Below, piece by piece: positions 21,612 to 33,800 of a DNA stretch of 64,000 nucleotides (positions are counted from its first letter, which is position 1; each line of letters opens with the position of its first letter). Under the pieces are notes generated by a model. That model saw only the letters and a list, made by a program, of their open reading frames with translations. It did not search any database and had not been told where the DNA came from. Source of the DNA: Sepiola atlantica. Its lineage: Eukaryota; Mollusca; Cephalopoda; Sepiida; Sepiolidae. The stretch lies in the NCBI GenBank assembly GCA_963556195.1, contig OY744519.1:111502145-111566144 (forward strand), read 5' to 3'. The position numbers and the translations under genes are program-made.

Positions 21612-22156
21612 CACAATGTGGCTTTCGACCGGCTCGTGGCAGCTTCAGGAAAAATGCTGAGAGCAATAGCAACCTCTATATATGGCTTTCATTGATCTAA
21701 CAAAAGCCTTCGATAGTGTAAGCCGCGAACTTCTCTGGAAAATCTCATCAAAAGCTGGTTGTCCAGAGAAGTTCATCAAAATAATTAAACTTCTTCACGG
21801 AGATATGACTGCAATGGTAATAGCAAATGGCAGCACTATGGGTCCATTTAAGGTAAAATCTGGGGTCAAACAGACATGTATTGCCACACCAACTTTGTTT
21901 TCAATCTTTATTGCGGCTATATTGCACCTAATGGATGGTTAACTTCCATCTGGTATATCCATAAACTACAAAATGGATAGTGGAGTTTACAACGTATGGC
22001 GTCTGAAGGCCAGAACTAGAACGAATGTTGATTCTCTTATTGAATTTCAATATGCAGATGATAATACAGTTTGTGCTCTGGCTGAAGAGGACTTACAAGC
22101 TTCGATTAATGCCTTTGCCGATGCATACTCCAAACTAGGACTAAAAGTCAACGTTC
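21612..22156 (+). pseudogene. LINE reverse-transcriptase domain, 5' part (RTE-like)
   Basis: Frames give 'QCGFRPARGS' (frame-shifted), 'FIDLTKAFDSVSRELLW', 'GPFKVKSGVKQTCIATPTLF' and, after a stop/frameshift near 21940, 'IEFQYADDNTV'. The AFDS and YADD boxes are the RT catalytic motifs (both aspartates of YADD present). The 'VKQG' glycine is replaced by T. The gene is 5' truncated, broken by a stop, and interrupted by a SINE at 22175. The clade looks RTE-like but was not tested. Confidence 0.85.
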
Positions 22157-22548
22157 AAAAAGCTGAGGTATTATTTACTCCTCTCCAGGAGTTAGGCACA
22201 AGGCCAGTTTTATCCTACTCCCACAAGTAAGATGTGACCCAAGGTCGGGTCGGAAAGTGGGGGTTTAAAAGCCAGCGCCCGAGAGGTGAGCACTCTGACC
22301 ATTAAAAATTGCCTGGGCAGCCCCGTCGGCATTCCCCGGTAGGGGCGCCTCAAGCAGTAAGCAATTAACTTACTCCTCCCCAAAGAGGGGAGGCAAAGCC
22401 TGGAAGGGTTGACCTCCTAGAACTGCACAGGACAATCCCGGCGTAAATCAAGCCCCAAAGGCCAAGACAATACCAATCCATGGGGTGTAGTATCCATCGG
22501 AACAGATACTACACTTTGATCTTAGCCAAAAAAAGCTGAGGTGTTATT
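22157..22548. mobile_element. SINE insertion unit with 18-bp target-site duplication
   Basis: Left 22157-22174 and right 22531-22548 read 'aaaagctgaggtattatt' and 'aaaagctgaggtgttatt', one mismatch. They flank the long SINE exactly at its head and tail, which shows retrotransposition into the LINE fossil. Confidence 0.92.
22175..22530 (-). mobile_element. U2-SINE-L copy 3
   Basis: Minus-strand head 'tttggctaagatcaaagtg' and 'tagtatctgttccgatgg' keeps the U2 text from about nucleotide 16 of U2 onward, with an added A in 'caaagtg'. Body landmarks are as in the other long copies. The tail has both 'cgaccttgggtcacatctta' and the second block 'ctggccttgtgcctaactcc'. Part of the 12-bp body stem was lost near 22435. 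Confidence 0.9.
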
Positions 22549-22830
22549 CCAGCCTTTACCTCAAGATAACAACAGAAACACTCCTAATATCCAACTAGGG
22601 AGCGAATCGTTAGTAAACGTAGATCGCTTCACGCACCTGGGTAGCCACCTCGCCTCCAATAAAACCATTGATGACGAAATCCAGTACCGCATTAGGTGCG
22701 CAAGTGCTGCTTTCGGTAAACTTCGTTCTAGAGTCTTTGGGGATAAAGATTTAAGGCTTGATACCTAAATCTTTGTGTATCGAGCCATTGTCCTTCCCAC
22801 ACTCTTGTATGCATCGGAGACCTGAACGAC
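22549..22830 (+). pseudogene. LINE reverse-transcriptase domain, 3' part
   Basis: Continues the LINE after the SINE: 'NIQLGSESLVNVDRFTHLGS', 'IDDEIQYRIRCASAAFGKLR', then (frameshift) 'VYRAIVLPTLLYASET'. These are the thumb/C-terminal boxes of RTE/CR1-type RTs ('F.YLGS', 'R..KA..AFGKL', 'LLYGSET'). It ends at about 22830, where repeat R1 begins. Confidence 0.8.
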
Positions 22831-22839
22831 ATATATGTA

Positions 22840-23140
22840 TGTATTTTTATAAAGTTAGGTATGTTTTTGTGTTTATTTATATGTACAGGATTCACTCCTT
22901 AATTAATTAACCCATCATTATGGATTTTAGAATACAGCTACTAGGCGTGCGGTGTCCAAATGTGGGCTATATTTGGTTTAATTATTTTTATGCAAAGGGC
23001 ATAAAAAGGAGACGGGAGCATTTTGTGAAAATACAGATACCTCCGAATTTTGTGAAATTTTAATAATAGCTATTGGAAATTAATTAATAAATATTTCCCA
23101 AATTTCAGCATCTTTGGAGCAATTTAAAAGAAAATACTCT
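22840..23140 (+). repeat. Dispersed repeat R1, copy 3 (3' truncated)
   Basis: Shares 'aggattcactcc', 'attaacccatcattatg' and 'acagatacctccgaatttt' with copies 1 and 4. It stops before the second half of the unit. Confidence 0.7.
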
Positions 23141-23159
23141 GTAATTAATGAAAGACAAT

Positions 23160-23394
23160 ATATACATATGCAAAGTTCCGTTCGAGCGTTCAACACTATC
23201 GGGTAAGTGTACGTTAATTTCAGTTACTGTCTGTAGTGATTTCTCGCGGCCGCGTGGGCATGGGCTTGTGATTCTAGGCTGAATCTATGAACTGCGTTCA
23301 GGCTCATGTGACCGCCTGCAACCGCCACTCCTGCACTGATGAGGGTAGAACACCCGAAACGACGTCGTCTGTAGGTATAAAACACTTTAATATT

Positions 23395-23396
<2 letters not shown>
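23160..23396 (+). mobile_element. Retroelement end carrying a hammerhead ribozyme
   Basis: A comparatively GC-rich stretch between repeat R1 and a (TA)n tract. It contains the hammerhead core at 23330-23375. Its upstream flank, including 'gactgcctgcaaccgcc'-like text and a small 'gcctgaatc'/'gaactgcgttcaggc' foldback, is not seen elsewhere. A PLE 3' end is inferred from the ribozyme type. Confidence 0.5.
23330..23375 (+). ncRNA. Hammerhead ribozyme core (type I, short helix III)
   Basis: All core parts are present in order. Helix I 5' strand CCTGCA is 23330-23335, CTGATGA 23336-23342, helix II GGGT/ACCC (23343-23346 with 23352-23355) with loop AGAAC, and GAAA 23356-23359. Helix III is ACG...CGT within the palindrome ACGACGTCGT (23359-23368), and C23369 precedes the predicted cleavage. 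The helix I 3' strand TGTAGG is 23370-23375 (six pairs, one G-U). Known PLE hammerheads have similarly tiny helix III and may work as dimers. Activity is inferred, not shown. Confidence 0.85.

Positions 23397-23439
<43 letters not shown>
23397..23439. repeat. (TA)n microsatellite
   Basis: TA tract immediately 3' of the ribozyme-bearing segment. A poly(A) run follows at 23461-23486. Confidence 0.95.
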
Positions 23440-23442
<3 letters not shown>

Positions 23443-24300
23443 AAAGAAGTTTTGAGTCATTAAAAAAAAAAAAAAAAAAAAAAAAATGTAAAATGCAGTT
23501 TAAATTCCCAGGCAAACTAACTAAATCCAAGATATTGCAGACTTAACATTCGTTGGAAAATTAATAAATGAAAAAATGTAAGTAAAATAAAAAAAATTAA
23601 AAATTAAAAAAAAAATAAAAATAAAGAAGGAGGGGTTAATTATCTAAGAGTGAAACAAAAACAGGAGACCTTAAGCGTCTAATATTAACACGGGATCATC
23701 AGCTGTTTACCATGTAACTGTTTCGGAGATTTAAAAACAGGACAGTTATAATATTCATAGCTCTCCAATGGTACTGATTATACGACCATTTCCCCAATAA
23801 TCAAGTGTCGAAATAATTCAGCTTAAAATATCACTAAAATATACATAAAAAAATAATAATAATAATGATAAAATAATAATAATAATAATATATTACCCTT
23901 AAGACTACCGTATGATATAGTAATTTGCATATCAAATAACATTAATTATAACAATAATAAAAAAATAAAAATAATAATAATACTATCTAAACACTATATC
24001 CAAGAACCATTCTGCAATATGGTAGCTAGCAATAAAATTATATAGGAATCAAAGTTGCATTAAAAAATAAATAAAAAATAAAGCTTAAGTACCTTTGGTA
24101 CCAGAAAAGTAATTAGATAAGAGGAAGGAAACCTAGCCATACAGATCTAAATACCCAATATATAGTCTAAAGAAGTTTTGAGGCATTAAAAAAAAAAAAA
24201 ATGTAAAATGCAGTTTAAATTCCCAGGCAAACTAACTAAATCCAAGATATTGCAGACTTAACATATATATAGTCTTGGAAGTTTCTCAACCATTAAAACT
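23434..24300. repeat. Tandem duplication with ~105-bp repeat boundaries
   Basis: 23434-23552 and 24158-24262 are nearly identical ('agtctaaagaagttttgag', poly(A), 'aatgcagtttaaattccc', 'ccaagatattgcagac'). A degenerate third copy starts at 24262. The block 'gggatcatcagctgtttacc' at 23694 also recurs at 24419. This suggests a ~725-bp tandem duplication. The interior is A-rich with (AAT)n patches. Confidence 0.75.
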
Positions 24301-24479
24301 ATATTTAAAAAAAACCCCAAAAAACCTTAAGTCCCAAGTCGTTCAGTGGAAAATCACTCATGTAAGTCAATTTAACTTTTACAGTTATTATATTAGTTTG
24401 CTTCTAACATTATTTAAGGGATCATCAGTTGTTTACCATGAAAAACTGTTTTTTTCATTAACTACAGAGTAAATATTGT

Positions 24480-25466
24480 GGAATATTACCTTCTATTGTA
24501 ATTATTTTCATTGCTCATATTATTATCTAGCCACTTAATTATAAATTATTCTTCATCCACTAAACTTAAATTAATTAAATATTTTTTGGCTAAAACTCAC
24601 CTTAACTATAGAATATTAAAACTTTGCTTTTCCGAACTTAGATTTCTTTTTAGTGTAAATTCTAACTGATTTTTTTTCATTTTGATATACTAATATTCGT
24701 TAGAATATCGTTGGGAAAAAAAATTGATCTTAAATATAGTTATTATCCGTACCTGATCTAAAAAAGTTTTTTTTAAATTCCATAATTTCCTATATCGCAT
24801 GATCACTATCCCAACTATTTAAATATAAACAATTATTAACATATAAATTTATAAATAATTCTGTTTTGCTCCTTTTATATTTCCGACATACTTTTCGAGA
24901 CATCTCTTAATGGTGACTTTTCCGTTTCCTTTAAAAATGTTTAATTTACGCGTCTCCTAACTTTCAACACATATTGTTTTTGTCTCTTTTTATTTTCTCT
25001 CACTTTGCACATATCGCATTATGCTCATAACACAGCCAAGGAAGATGTTGGAGGCAGAATATCTTTACATATATTAAATTTTTACTGTTTCACCCATTTT
25101 TTTTTATTCCAATATATTCTTTTTTGGAAAATTTATAATTTAATATTCCAATGGAGGATACCCCTTGACACCTCATAATATATCTGGGGATTCACTATTG
25201 CAAAAAAACTTTTTACCCCCTATTCAAGTATATTTCTTATTATTTTCAGATTTCATACATGATTGATAAACTTTTTCACATGAATAATGAAAACCAAATC
25301 TTTAGTGTTAAATAATTGTTTTTTCCTTCTGATGAGAAGATTTATTTCTTTGAAAAACCTAGGTTTAAAAGACTTTTCTATATTTTATACTATTCTTTGT
25401 GGTACTGTTTGAAATTATGAAACTTGTAAAGTGTGTAACTTTACATTTGCTTATTTTCATTTTCTC

Positions 25467-25470
<4 letters not shown>
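24480..25470. other. Unassigned AT-rich DNA
   Basis: No gene or shared repeat was recognised. It ends in a (TA)n tract at 25474-25500. Confidence 0.35.
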
Positions 25471-25500
<30 letters not shown>

Positions 25501-25503
<3 letters not shown>

Positions 25504-25860
25504 ACTTAAAAAAAGATTGTTATCTTTTTGTTATTGCTAGGGATGGGGCATCCAACTAGATGCCAGACACTCCTACCGAGAGATTTTTTGAGAATTTTAA
25601 CCGTCCCTTTAAGTGCAATTGTTTGTATCTCTCTTGCACTTGGTTCACCGGGTATATTCCTCAGGTAGTTTTTGAAATACTTTTTCATGAGCCCGGTTGT
25701 ATCCTCAAAGATGCTTGCATGTGTGTCCAAACAAATAACGTATTTGCAATCAGCAGGTTACTCTGGATGTTTTAGTCATAGTTTTTTATATATTTTGAAG
25801 GTTTGGTTGTGTTGAGGGGGGGGGGGGTGTAAAGTGACACAACCTCCCTCTCTCCTTCCC
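25501..25860. other. Unassigned DNA with short open frames on both strands
   Basis: Overlapping 71- and 74-codon frames lie on opposite strands (25560-25775 plus; 25506-25730 minus). No recognised family, no repeats. Mirror-image open frames are usually compositional, so no CDS is called. Confidence 0.35.
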
Positions 25861-25864
25861 CATA

Positions 25865-26215
25865 AAATAAAAATACCTCTGCTTTGCATGATATTTGATC
25901 TATAGGTATGAGAGACCAATTAAGAAAGATTCCCAACATTTCAAGACCATTCCAGACAGCCTAGGAGGTTGAGGTGGGGGTCATTTTCCTTTCATGGTTT
26001 GTAAACGGAAGGAAGAGAAGGTTCATCATTAATCATTACTTTTTTACAAAGTTATTAAAAATACCATCCTTCTTTTCCTTTCATTGTACAAATCACGAAC
26101 TGTAAATGCACCCCACTCTGTTAATATACACAGATAGCCTTGGAATTAGGGGAACTTTCCTTAATTTGTTTCATAAATATGGTTAAAATTTCATGCAAAT
26201 CAAAGATATTTGAAT
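25865..26215. repeat. Imperfect foldback element FB5
   Basis: The left half ('ctctgctttgcatgatattt', 'ccaattaagaaagattcc') is mirrored by the right half ('ggaactttccttaatttg', 'catgcaaatcaaagatattt'). Inner blocks 'catggtttgtaaacgg' and 'gtacaaatcacgaactg' also pair loosely. Arms are about 150 bp and diverged (about 70% by eye). Confidence 0.55.
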
Positions 26216-26450
26216 TTTGAGTGGGGCCACTTTTATGGACCCAAACTACCAAAGTATATGCAAACATTGCCGAATACATTCTGATTACAAGTATGTGATT
26301 GGTTTTGCTAAGAGATCAATTGCCATACATACTGCATTCTATACAATGTTTATTCTCATCACTTTATATATATATATTGCATTCCGTTATGAATCGTGCC
26401 ATCTCCCCCTCTCTCTATATATATTTAATATGTTGTCGCTCTCTTTCCCC

Positions 26451-26454
<4 letters not shown>

Positions 26455-26519
<65 letters not shown>
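26455..26519. repeat. (TA)n microsatellite
   Basis: About 32 TA units. They create 'IYIYIY' frames that are not proteins. Confidence 0.95.
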
Positions 26520-26522
<3 letters not shown>

Positions 26523-26739
26523 ACAATCAGTCGATGAAAAATGATAAGCACACAAGTGGGTGAAAAAATAAATAAAAAATAATAAATGTGTAACTTACTA
26601 TTTCGTACTAAGTGTTTTGGACGAGTTTAAAAGCAAGCTAAATCCTAATTTTTTTTTTCGTTTTTCTTTTTTGTTATGATATTCTACAGGTAATTTTCGG
26701 AAACCTTTTCCTTTTTGAAGCTTTCAATGAAGTGTTTAT

Positions 26740-29305
26740 TTATATATATATATACTTATTATATATATATATATACATTATATATATATTATATATAATA
26801 TATATATATACATTATATATATATACAATATACATATATATATTATATATAATATATATACATACATATATATAATATATATACATACATATATATAATA
26901 TATATACATACATATATATTATATATAATATATCTATACATTATATTATATATATATACATATATATATTATATATAATATACATATATATATAATATAT
27001 ATATATATATTATATATAATATATATATACATACATATATATTATATATAATATATATATATATACATTATATTATATATATACATATATATATTATATA
27101 TAATATACATATATATATATATTATATATAATATATATATATATATATATTATATATAATATATATACATACATATATATTATATATAATATATATATAT
27201 TATATATAATATATATATATATACATTATATTATATATATATACATATATATATACATTATATTATATATATATATATTATATATACATTATATTATATA
27301 TATATACATATATTATATATATATATTATATATAATATACATATATATATTATATATAATATATATACATATATATATATTATATATAATATACATATAT
27401 ATATATTATATATAATATATATACATATATATATTATATATAATATATATATACATTATATTATATATATATACATATATATATATTATATATAATATAT
27501 ATATATATATACATTATATTATATATATATACATATATATATTATATATATATATATATTATATATAATATACATATATATACATATATATATATTATAT
27601 AATATATATACATTATATTATATATATACATATATATATTATATATATATATTATATATAATATACATATATATACATATATATATTATATAATATATAT
27701 ACATATATACATATTATATATAATATATATACATTATATATAATATATATACATATATATTACATATAATATAAATATATACATTATATTATATATATAC
27801 ATATATATATATTATATAATATATATATATATACATTATATTATATATATATACATATATATATTATATATAATATATATACATATATATATATTATATA
27901 TAATATATATACATATATATTATATATAATATAAATATATACATTATATTATATATATATACATATATATATATTATATAATATATATATACATTATATT
28001 ATATATATACATATATATATTATATATAATATACATATATATATATTATATAATATATATATATACATTATATTATATATATATACATATATATATTATA
28101 TATAATATACATATATATATATTATATATAATATATACATATATATATTTATTATATATAATATATACATATATATATTTATTATATATAATATATATAC
28201 ATATATTATATATATAGATATATTATATATATATATATATTATATATATATACATATATATTATATATATATACATATATATATTATATATATATTATAT
28301 ATATACATATATTATATATATATATTATATATAATATATTATATATATATATATACATTATATATATATATTATATATAATATATATTATATATATATAA
28401 TATATATTATATATACATATATTATATATATACATATATTATATATACATATATTATATATATACATATATTATATATACATATATTATATATATATTAT
28501 ATATATACATATATTATATATATACATATATTATATATACATATATTATATATATATTATATATATACATATATTATATATACATATATTATATATATAT
28601 TATATATATACATATATTATATATATACATATATATATTATATATATATACATATATTATATATATACATATATTATATATATACATATATAATATATAT
28701 ACATATATACATATATATATATAATATATATATACATATATAATATATATATATTATATATATACATATATATTATATATATATGATATATATACATATA
28801 TATTATATATATATTATATATATATACATATATATTATATATATATTATATATATACATATATATTATATATATATTATATATATACATATATAATATAT
28901 ATACATATATATTATATATACATATATAATATATATATAATATATATATATACATATATAATATATATATAATATATATATATACATATATAATATATAT
29001 ATAATATATATATATACATATATAATATATATATATATTATATATATACATATATAATATATATATATTATATATATACATATATAATATATATATATTA
29101 TATATATACATATATAATATATATATATATTATATATACATATATAATATATATATAATATATATACATATATAATATATATATAATATATATATATATA
29201 CATATATAATATATATATACATATATAATATATAATATATATATATACATATATAATATATATATACATATATAATATATATATATATATATACATATAT
29301 AATAT
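26740..29305. repeat. 2.5-kb AT-only cryptic satellite
   Basis: Almost exclusively TA with short interruptions 'ttatatataa' and 'acatatat'; C appears only in the 'tacat' interruptions and G in three or four places. Irregular spacing suggests expansion of several interleaved short units. Long minus-strand frames of I/Y/M arise from it and are artefacts. Extensive hairpin potential makes the assembled length doubtful. Confidence 0.95.
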
Positions 29306-30890
29306 AAGCAATTTTTAATTTTGTCCAAATTAAAAACTGACATTGTCCCTAATTTTGCCATTGTGGGGAGACAAGTAAATAAGGACTGTAAATGTACCTA
29401 ATTTTTATATTATTGGATTCTAATGCTGGAACTAGAATAAGACTCTTTTAGCAAAAAAATGATTAACCTTGTGAATTATGTTGCCAAATTAAAGTTTCTT
29501 TAAAGATAATTTTTAAATAAACTTTTGGAGAATGAGAAAATAAATATTAAAAGAGGAACAAAACTTAAATTATTATTTAATTGAAGACTGAAATTCTACC
29601 AGAACATTTTTTTCTATTTCGGTGTATTTACACACCAACACTTTTTTTTAAATGTAATAACATAAATAATTAATCTAAAAAAATATTATATTTGTATAAA
29701 TAGTATTAAGATAAATTCGCATCTCTTCTATTCAAAAATTATTTGAAATAGACTTCCCGTTAGTTTTTCTTAACACGGCAGACTAACTCACAGAAAAACA
29801 TGCTAAACTGTATATATTAGATAAGAAATTAAAAAGAGAATAGCCTCTAATATTAAACTTATAATCAACTATATTTTCTTTCATTCATAATTATCATTGC
29901 TACAGTACCTATGGAAATTCCACGGTTAATCAAAGACAATAGGTTTTAATTTTTATTATTTTACTTATTCTTATATATTTTATCAGTTTTAATTAAATAT
30001 AACAAAATAATATTTTCAACTCCTATGTATTAATGTTAATTACTCTCCCCCCATCTGTACACATCCCTCTCACTGTTTTCACCCATACCTTAATCCTCCG
30101 ATAGTCCACCTCCTCTCTCCATCTGCATCTATATAAGTTTCTACGGACGGATAGGCGGTGACTTGCTGGATGCTGAGGATGATGAAGTTAAGTAAGTATA
30201 ATATATATATGGTATTGGTTACGCTTATTGATATATAGATTATGACAAATAATACAATTTTTATCGACATAGGAGATAGAGACAGAGAGAGAGAACGGGA
30301 GAGAGAGAAACTATATGTAGAATTGTTAAGAAAAAAGAAATGTGTAGCCAAGAAGTCTATGACTAAGCGTGATTCTACTGAAAATATTTGCCAACATTGA
30401 AGAAGAGAATAGCCATCTGCATAAACAGAACTTCCCACAAGTCTTTGCCAATTGTGACCGTTCCTGATTAATACAAGACAGACAGAATATTAATAAAGAT
30501 ATAATTTAACACAGACGTATCTGCTAGTGAGGCAGACGAGAATATTTGCTCCTGGCTTATCCAAGGTTCAACCACTGAAAATTAAAGGACATTCTTATTT
30601 GATACATGACCCTCAATCTTTAAAGGTTCCAGCTCGCTATCGCTTTGCGAAGTAAATAAGGATTAAGTCATAGAGTGGATGTGGTATTTTGGCGAGAGTG
30701 TTTAGCGTAGAGTAAGTCCAAGGTATTTTGGACAAAAGGTATGATTATCGACCCCACAAACAAAGATTTGTAGTCAAAATTATATGACCATCGCCTCCCT
30801 TTCCAGAAAAAAAAAACGATTAGGGCTTCACGATTAAGTTTAATGAATTCAATTCATAAGTGTCGTGTAAAGACGGGACAAAAACTTTCT
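29306..30890. other. Unassigned DNA
   Basis: No repeat family recognised in this 1.6 kb. A 119-codon minus frame (30079-30438) contains a 'SFSLSRSLSLSLS' stretch from an AGAG run and has no family resemblance. It is the longest stretch of the window outside obvious repeats, but shows no coding evidence. Confidence 0.4.
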
Positions 30891-31129
30891 CATTTATTCA
30901 TGAAATAGATAAATATTAATATTTTGGTAATTTCGATAAAAATTTATTAATCTTTTAAATAAGAAATAAATATATAGAAAAGAGAATTCAATTCGCTTGA
31001 GCTCTTTAAAAACAATAAAAAAGAAAATTTGGCTGTGGTGTGGCGTGGCGTGGCGTGGCGTGACGAGAGAGAGAAAGGTGGAGGAGAGGGAATGAGGGGA
31101 GGAGAGAAGCAGCATCGTTGTTGTCGTCA

Positions 31130-31218
31130 ACAACAAAAAGAAAAACCGGAAGTTATCTTTCGAATTTCAAAATAATCATTTTTAATGCTAAACGTTGTTC
31201 ATTAAATCATTGTAATAT

Positions 31219-31260
<42 letters not shown>

Positions 31261-31526
31261 CAATATTAATATTAATATGAAGATTTATCTATTAGATTTG
31301 TGTAAGGAAAGTGGAGTTCATAAATAGAAATGAATTGTGCAGAATATTAATTTATTTGAGAGTGTTTATAAAATTATTATTCAAATGAAGCGTAATGGTC
31401 AGTGTTTTGGCATTTTTCTGTTGGGTATATGTAATGTGTTTGAAAATACATAAATGTAAACTTGAATTAAATAAGCTTAATGTGTTTTATATGAATATAG
31501 TTAAGGTAAATAAAAAAAACTTTCTC

Positions 31527-31535
<9 letters not shown>
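31130..31535 (+). repeat. Dispersed repeat R2, copy 1
   Basis: Starts 'aaccggaagttatct', includes (ACT)n at 31219-31260, 'cagaatattaatttattt' and 'aataagcttaatgtg', and ends 'aactttctcatttattta' at a (TA)n tract. A diverged copy is at 32275-32675 and a third at 52310-53015. It is noncoding; a short GGCGT tandem lies just upstream at 31041-31062. Confidence 0.55.

Positions 31536-31582
<47 letters not shown>
31532..31582. repeat. (TA)n microsatellite
   Basis: TA tract at the 3' end of R2 copy 1. Confidence 0.95.
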
Positions 31583-31584
<2 letters not shown>

Positions 31585-32274
31585 TAGCAGAAATAAAGCT
31601 TAAGTAAGCTATAGTATTCTTTACAGAAAAACAGAAATAATTTTCATCTCAAATTTTAGTAATTTGGAGAAAAACAACAAAAAAGATGATTGTCATGATG
31701 TTATTTGATATATTACAATGTTGAGGAAATTTACTGTGTATGAACATTATCAAATTTCATTAATTAGAGAGGAAAAAGGTTATTTATATGGTCCTTTCGA
31801 TATTCAAAGTTGAGAAATTTGATTTTGTATAAGCATAAAATGAAAATGATTATATAATGAATTGAATAAAAGAAAAATGGAACGTCGATTGGTCAAATAA
31901 GATAATTTTATTTTACTGAGTGATTTTACTTTGTGCTTTTTGCCTTTATTAGTAAAGACAGAAAAAAGACACAATGAAGATTAAAAAAGATCTATTCTGT
32001 TTTGTAATTTAGAAAGATATAAGAAGGGAGGGCTTTTATTTTCTTTTTATGGTAAATGTAATAGTTATCATCATCATCATCATCATCATAATTAATAACA
32101 CCACCACCACCATTACTACCAACAACAACAAGTTTAATTTTTGAAATGATAAACGTATGTATTTAATTATTAACAACAAAACTTTGTTAGTCATTGCGTT
32201 TTATGCCGAGTTTATTTTTTTTTTTAAATATTCCAAAGTAATCCAAGTTTTTGCTATGTGTAAATATATGCGTG
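31583..32274. other. Unassigned DNA with trinucleotide runs
   Basis: Contains (ATC)n near 32069-32088 and (ACC)n near 32098-32112. No gene recognised. Confidence 0.4.
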
Positions 32275-32675
32275 CCTAAATGTAACCGGAAGTCATCATT
32301 TGAATTTAAAAATAAATCAAACGGAAGTTATTATTTTGATTTTAAAACTTTTTCATTAAATCGTTCTAATCAATATTACTACTGATGACAATAATAATAA
32401 TGTTAATACCAAAAATATATTGCATACATATAATATAATAGGAGAATCAAATTATAAATGAAACGTACATAATATTCATTTATTAAACCCTGTTTAAAAA
32501 TAAATATGCAAATAAGGTATAGCCTTGACTGTGTTTTGTAAGTTTTTTATCAGTATATATAGCATATTTTCAAATATTTTCTTGTATCATTGAATTAAGT
32601 AAACCTAATGTGATTTGATATAAATATAGTTTGGATGAAAGGAAAGCACTTTCGCATTTATTCATTAAAATAACT
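32275..32675 (+). repeat. Dispersed repeat R2, copy 2
   Basis: Shares with copy 1 'aaccggaagtcatc', 'tcattaaatcgttct', the trinucleotide-rich middle, 'tattcatttatta', 'taagtaaacctaatgtg' and the end 'cactttcgcatttattcatt'. Diverged. Confidence 0.55.
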
Positions 32676-33240
32676 GCAGGTATCAATGTCTAATCGCAAT
32701 ATATCTGTATAGTATCATATGTAAGAAATATATACATATATACTAGATTAACTTATGAACCATACAAAAAAGACATAAATTGTTGTTTTTTTGTTTGAAT
32801 AAATCATAGAAAAAAAATATAATGTTGGTAATGCAAAAAGATGAAAATTAAGAAAAAGAAATGCTGATCAGATGTTGGCAGCCGTTAGCATTTTCCTTAT
32901 TTGTAAGAAACTCAGCGATGTGATTAGATAATGAAAATAAGTGATTAGCATATGCAAAGTATGGTGTAAATCGAGAATTTTCTCTAACTAAAAGAAATAT
33001 TGGCCCGGGTATAGTATGTAATCGATGAAATCGATTGCAATTAATATTTTCACTTGTAAAGTACACAGACTGAGAATTTCTGTATAATACCGATTTGTTA
33101 GATGCAATGCCATCAGGTCTAATTTCTAGAATTCAACTAGCTTTTCTTTATATATTAGATAACATGAAAATCATATTTTCAAAATTAATACTTCAGATAT
33201 GAATTCCGAATCCGAGCTAAATAAAAGTTATGGACTTTGT
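32676..33240. other. Unassigned DNA
   Basis: No gene recognised. Confidence 0.35.
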
Positions 33241-33244
33241 ACAT

Positions 33245-33800
33245 ATTAAGTGCACTTTTTCTTCTTCATTTGTGGCCGTTTTGGGGGCGATTTCTTCCTT
33301 CAAACGCACCAATAAAGCTATATAATATTTGCAATAAAGCTATATGATATTTCCAAGGTAATCTATAAACAAAATATTTTGGTGCATCTCAAAATACAGA
33401 GGCAAACACCTTGCCTGCTTATGTTTGTGTCTTTGGTCGCTTTGTACGGCTTTCACCAGCAGTTGTCCACTCAGCAGACTGCCGATTTGACTCTGGAATG
33501 AAGTGGTGGATCCATGTTTCATCCATTGATGCAAAAACTCCTTTTTGTTGCATTGATCGACTGTAAGCAAACACTGCACCCACTTTGAACACAGCTTTCT
33601 TATTGACAAATATTCACGCAACTCCTCTGCTATCTCACGCAACTTACAGTTACAATCAGCCAAAATGAGTTTGCGGACTTTTGATGTTTTCCGGGACAAC
33701 TGCTGCATTTGGACGACCTGAGCGTTCAGCATCATTTATGTCTGTACGACCACGTTTAAAGTCAGCATACAACCTTTTAACCATTGTTTTTTTGGCTTTG
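33245..33800 (-). pseudogene. Mariner-family transposase fossil
   Basis: Minus-strand frames read, with frameshifts and gaps, 'FKRGRTDINDAERSGRPN', 'VRKLILADCNCKLREIAEEL', 'IRKLCSKWVQCLLTVDQ', 'NKKEFLHQWMKHGSTT', 'HQNILFIDYLGN', 'YYIALLVRLKEEI' and a final 'MKKKK' piece. These match the order of mariner transposases: linker after the HTH, 'LCSKWVPRLLT', the DET region ('MDETW' here mutated to 'MKHGS'), and 'DY'. The catalytic first aspartate is lost and large gaps exist, so it is inactive. Neither TIR was found. The element is C-terminally truncated at about 33245. Confidence 0.88.

Noticed and set aside
28803..29361. Long I/Y/M-rich minus-strand frames
   Set aside because: They are translations of the TA block and have no informational complexity.
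30079..30438. 119-codon minus frame with apparent hydrophobic and serine-rich parts
   Set aside because: The serine-rich part is an AG microsatellite; no homologous family or gene context was recognised.
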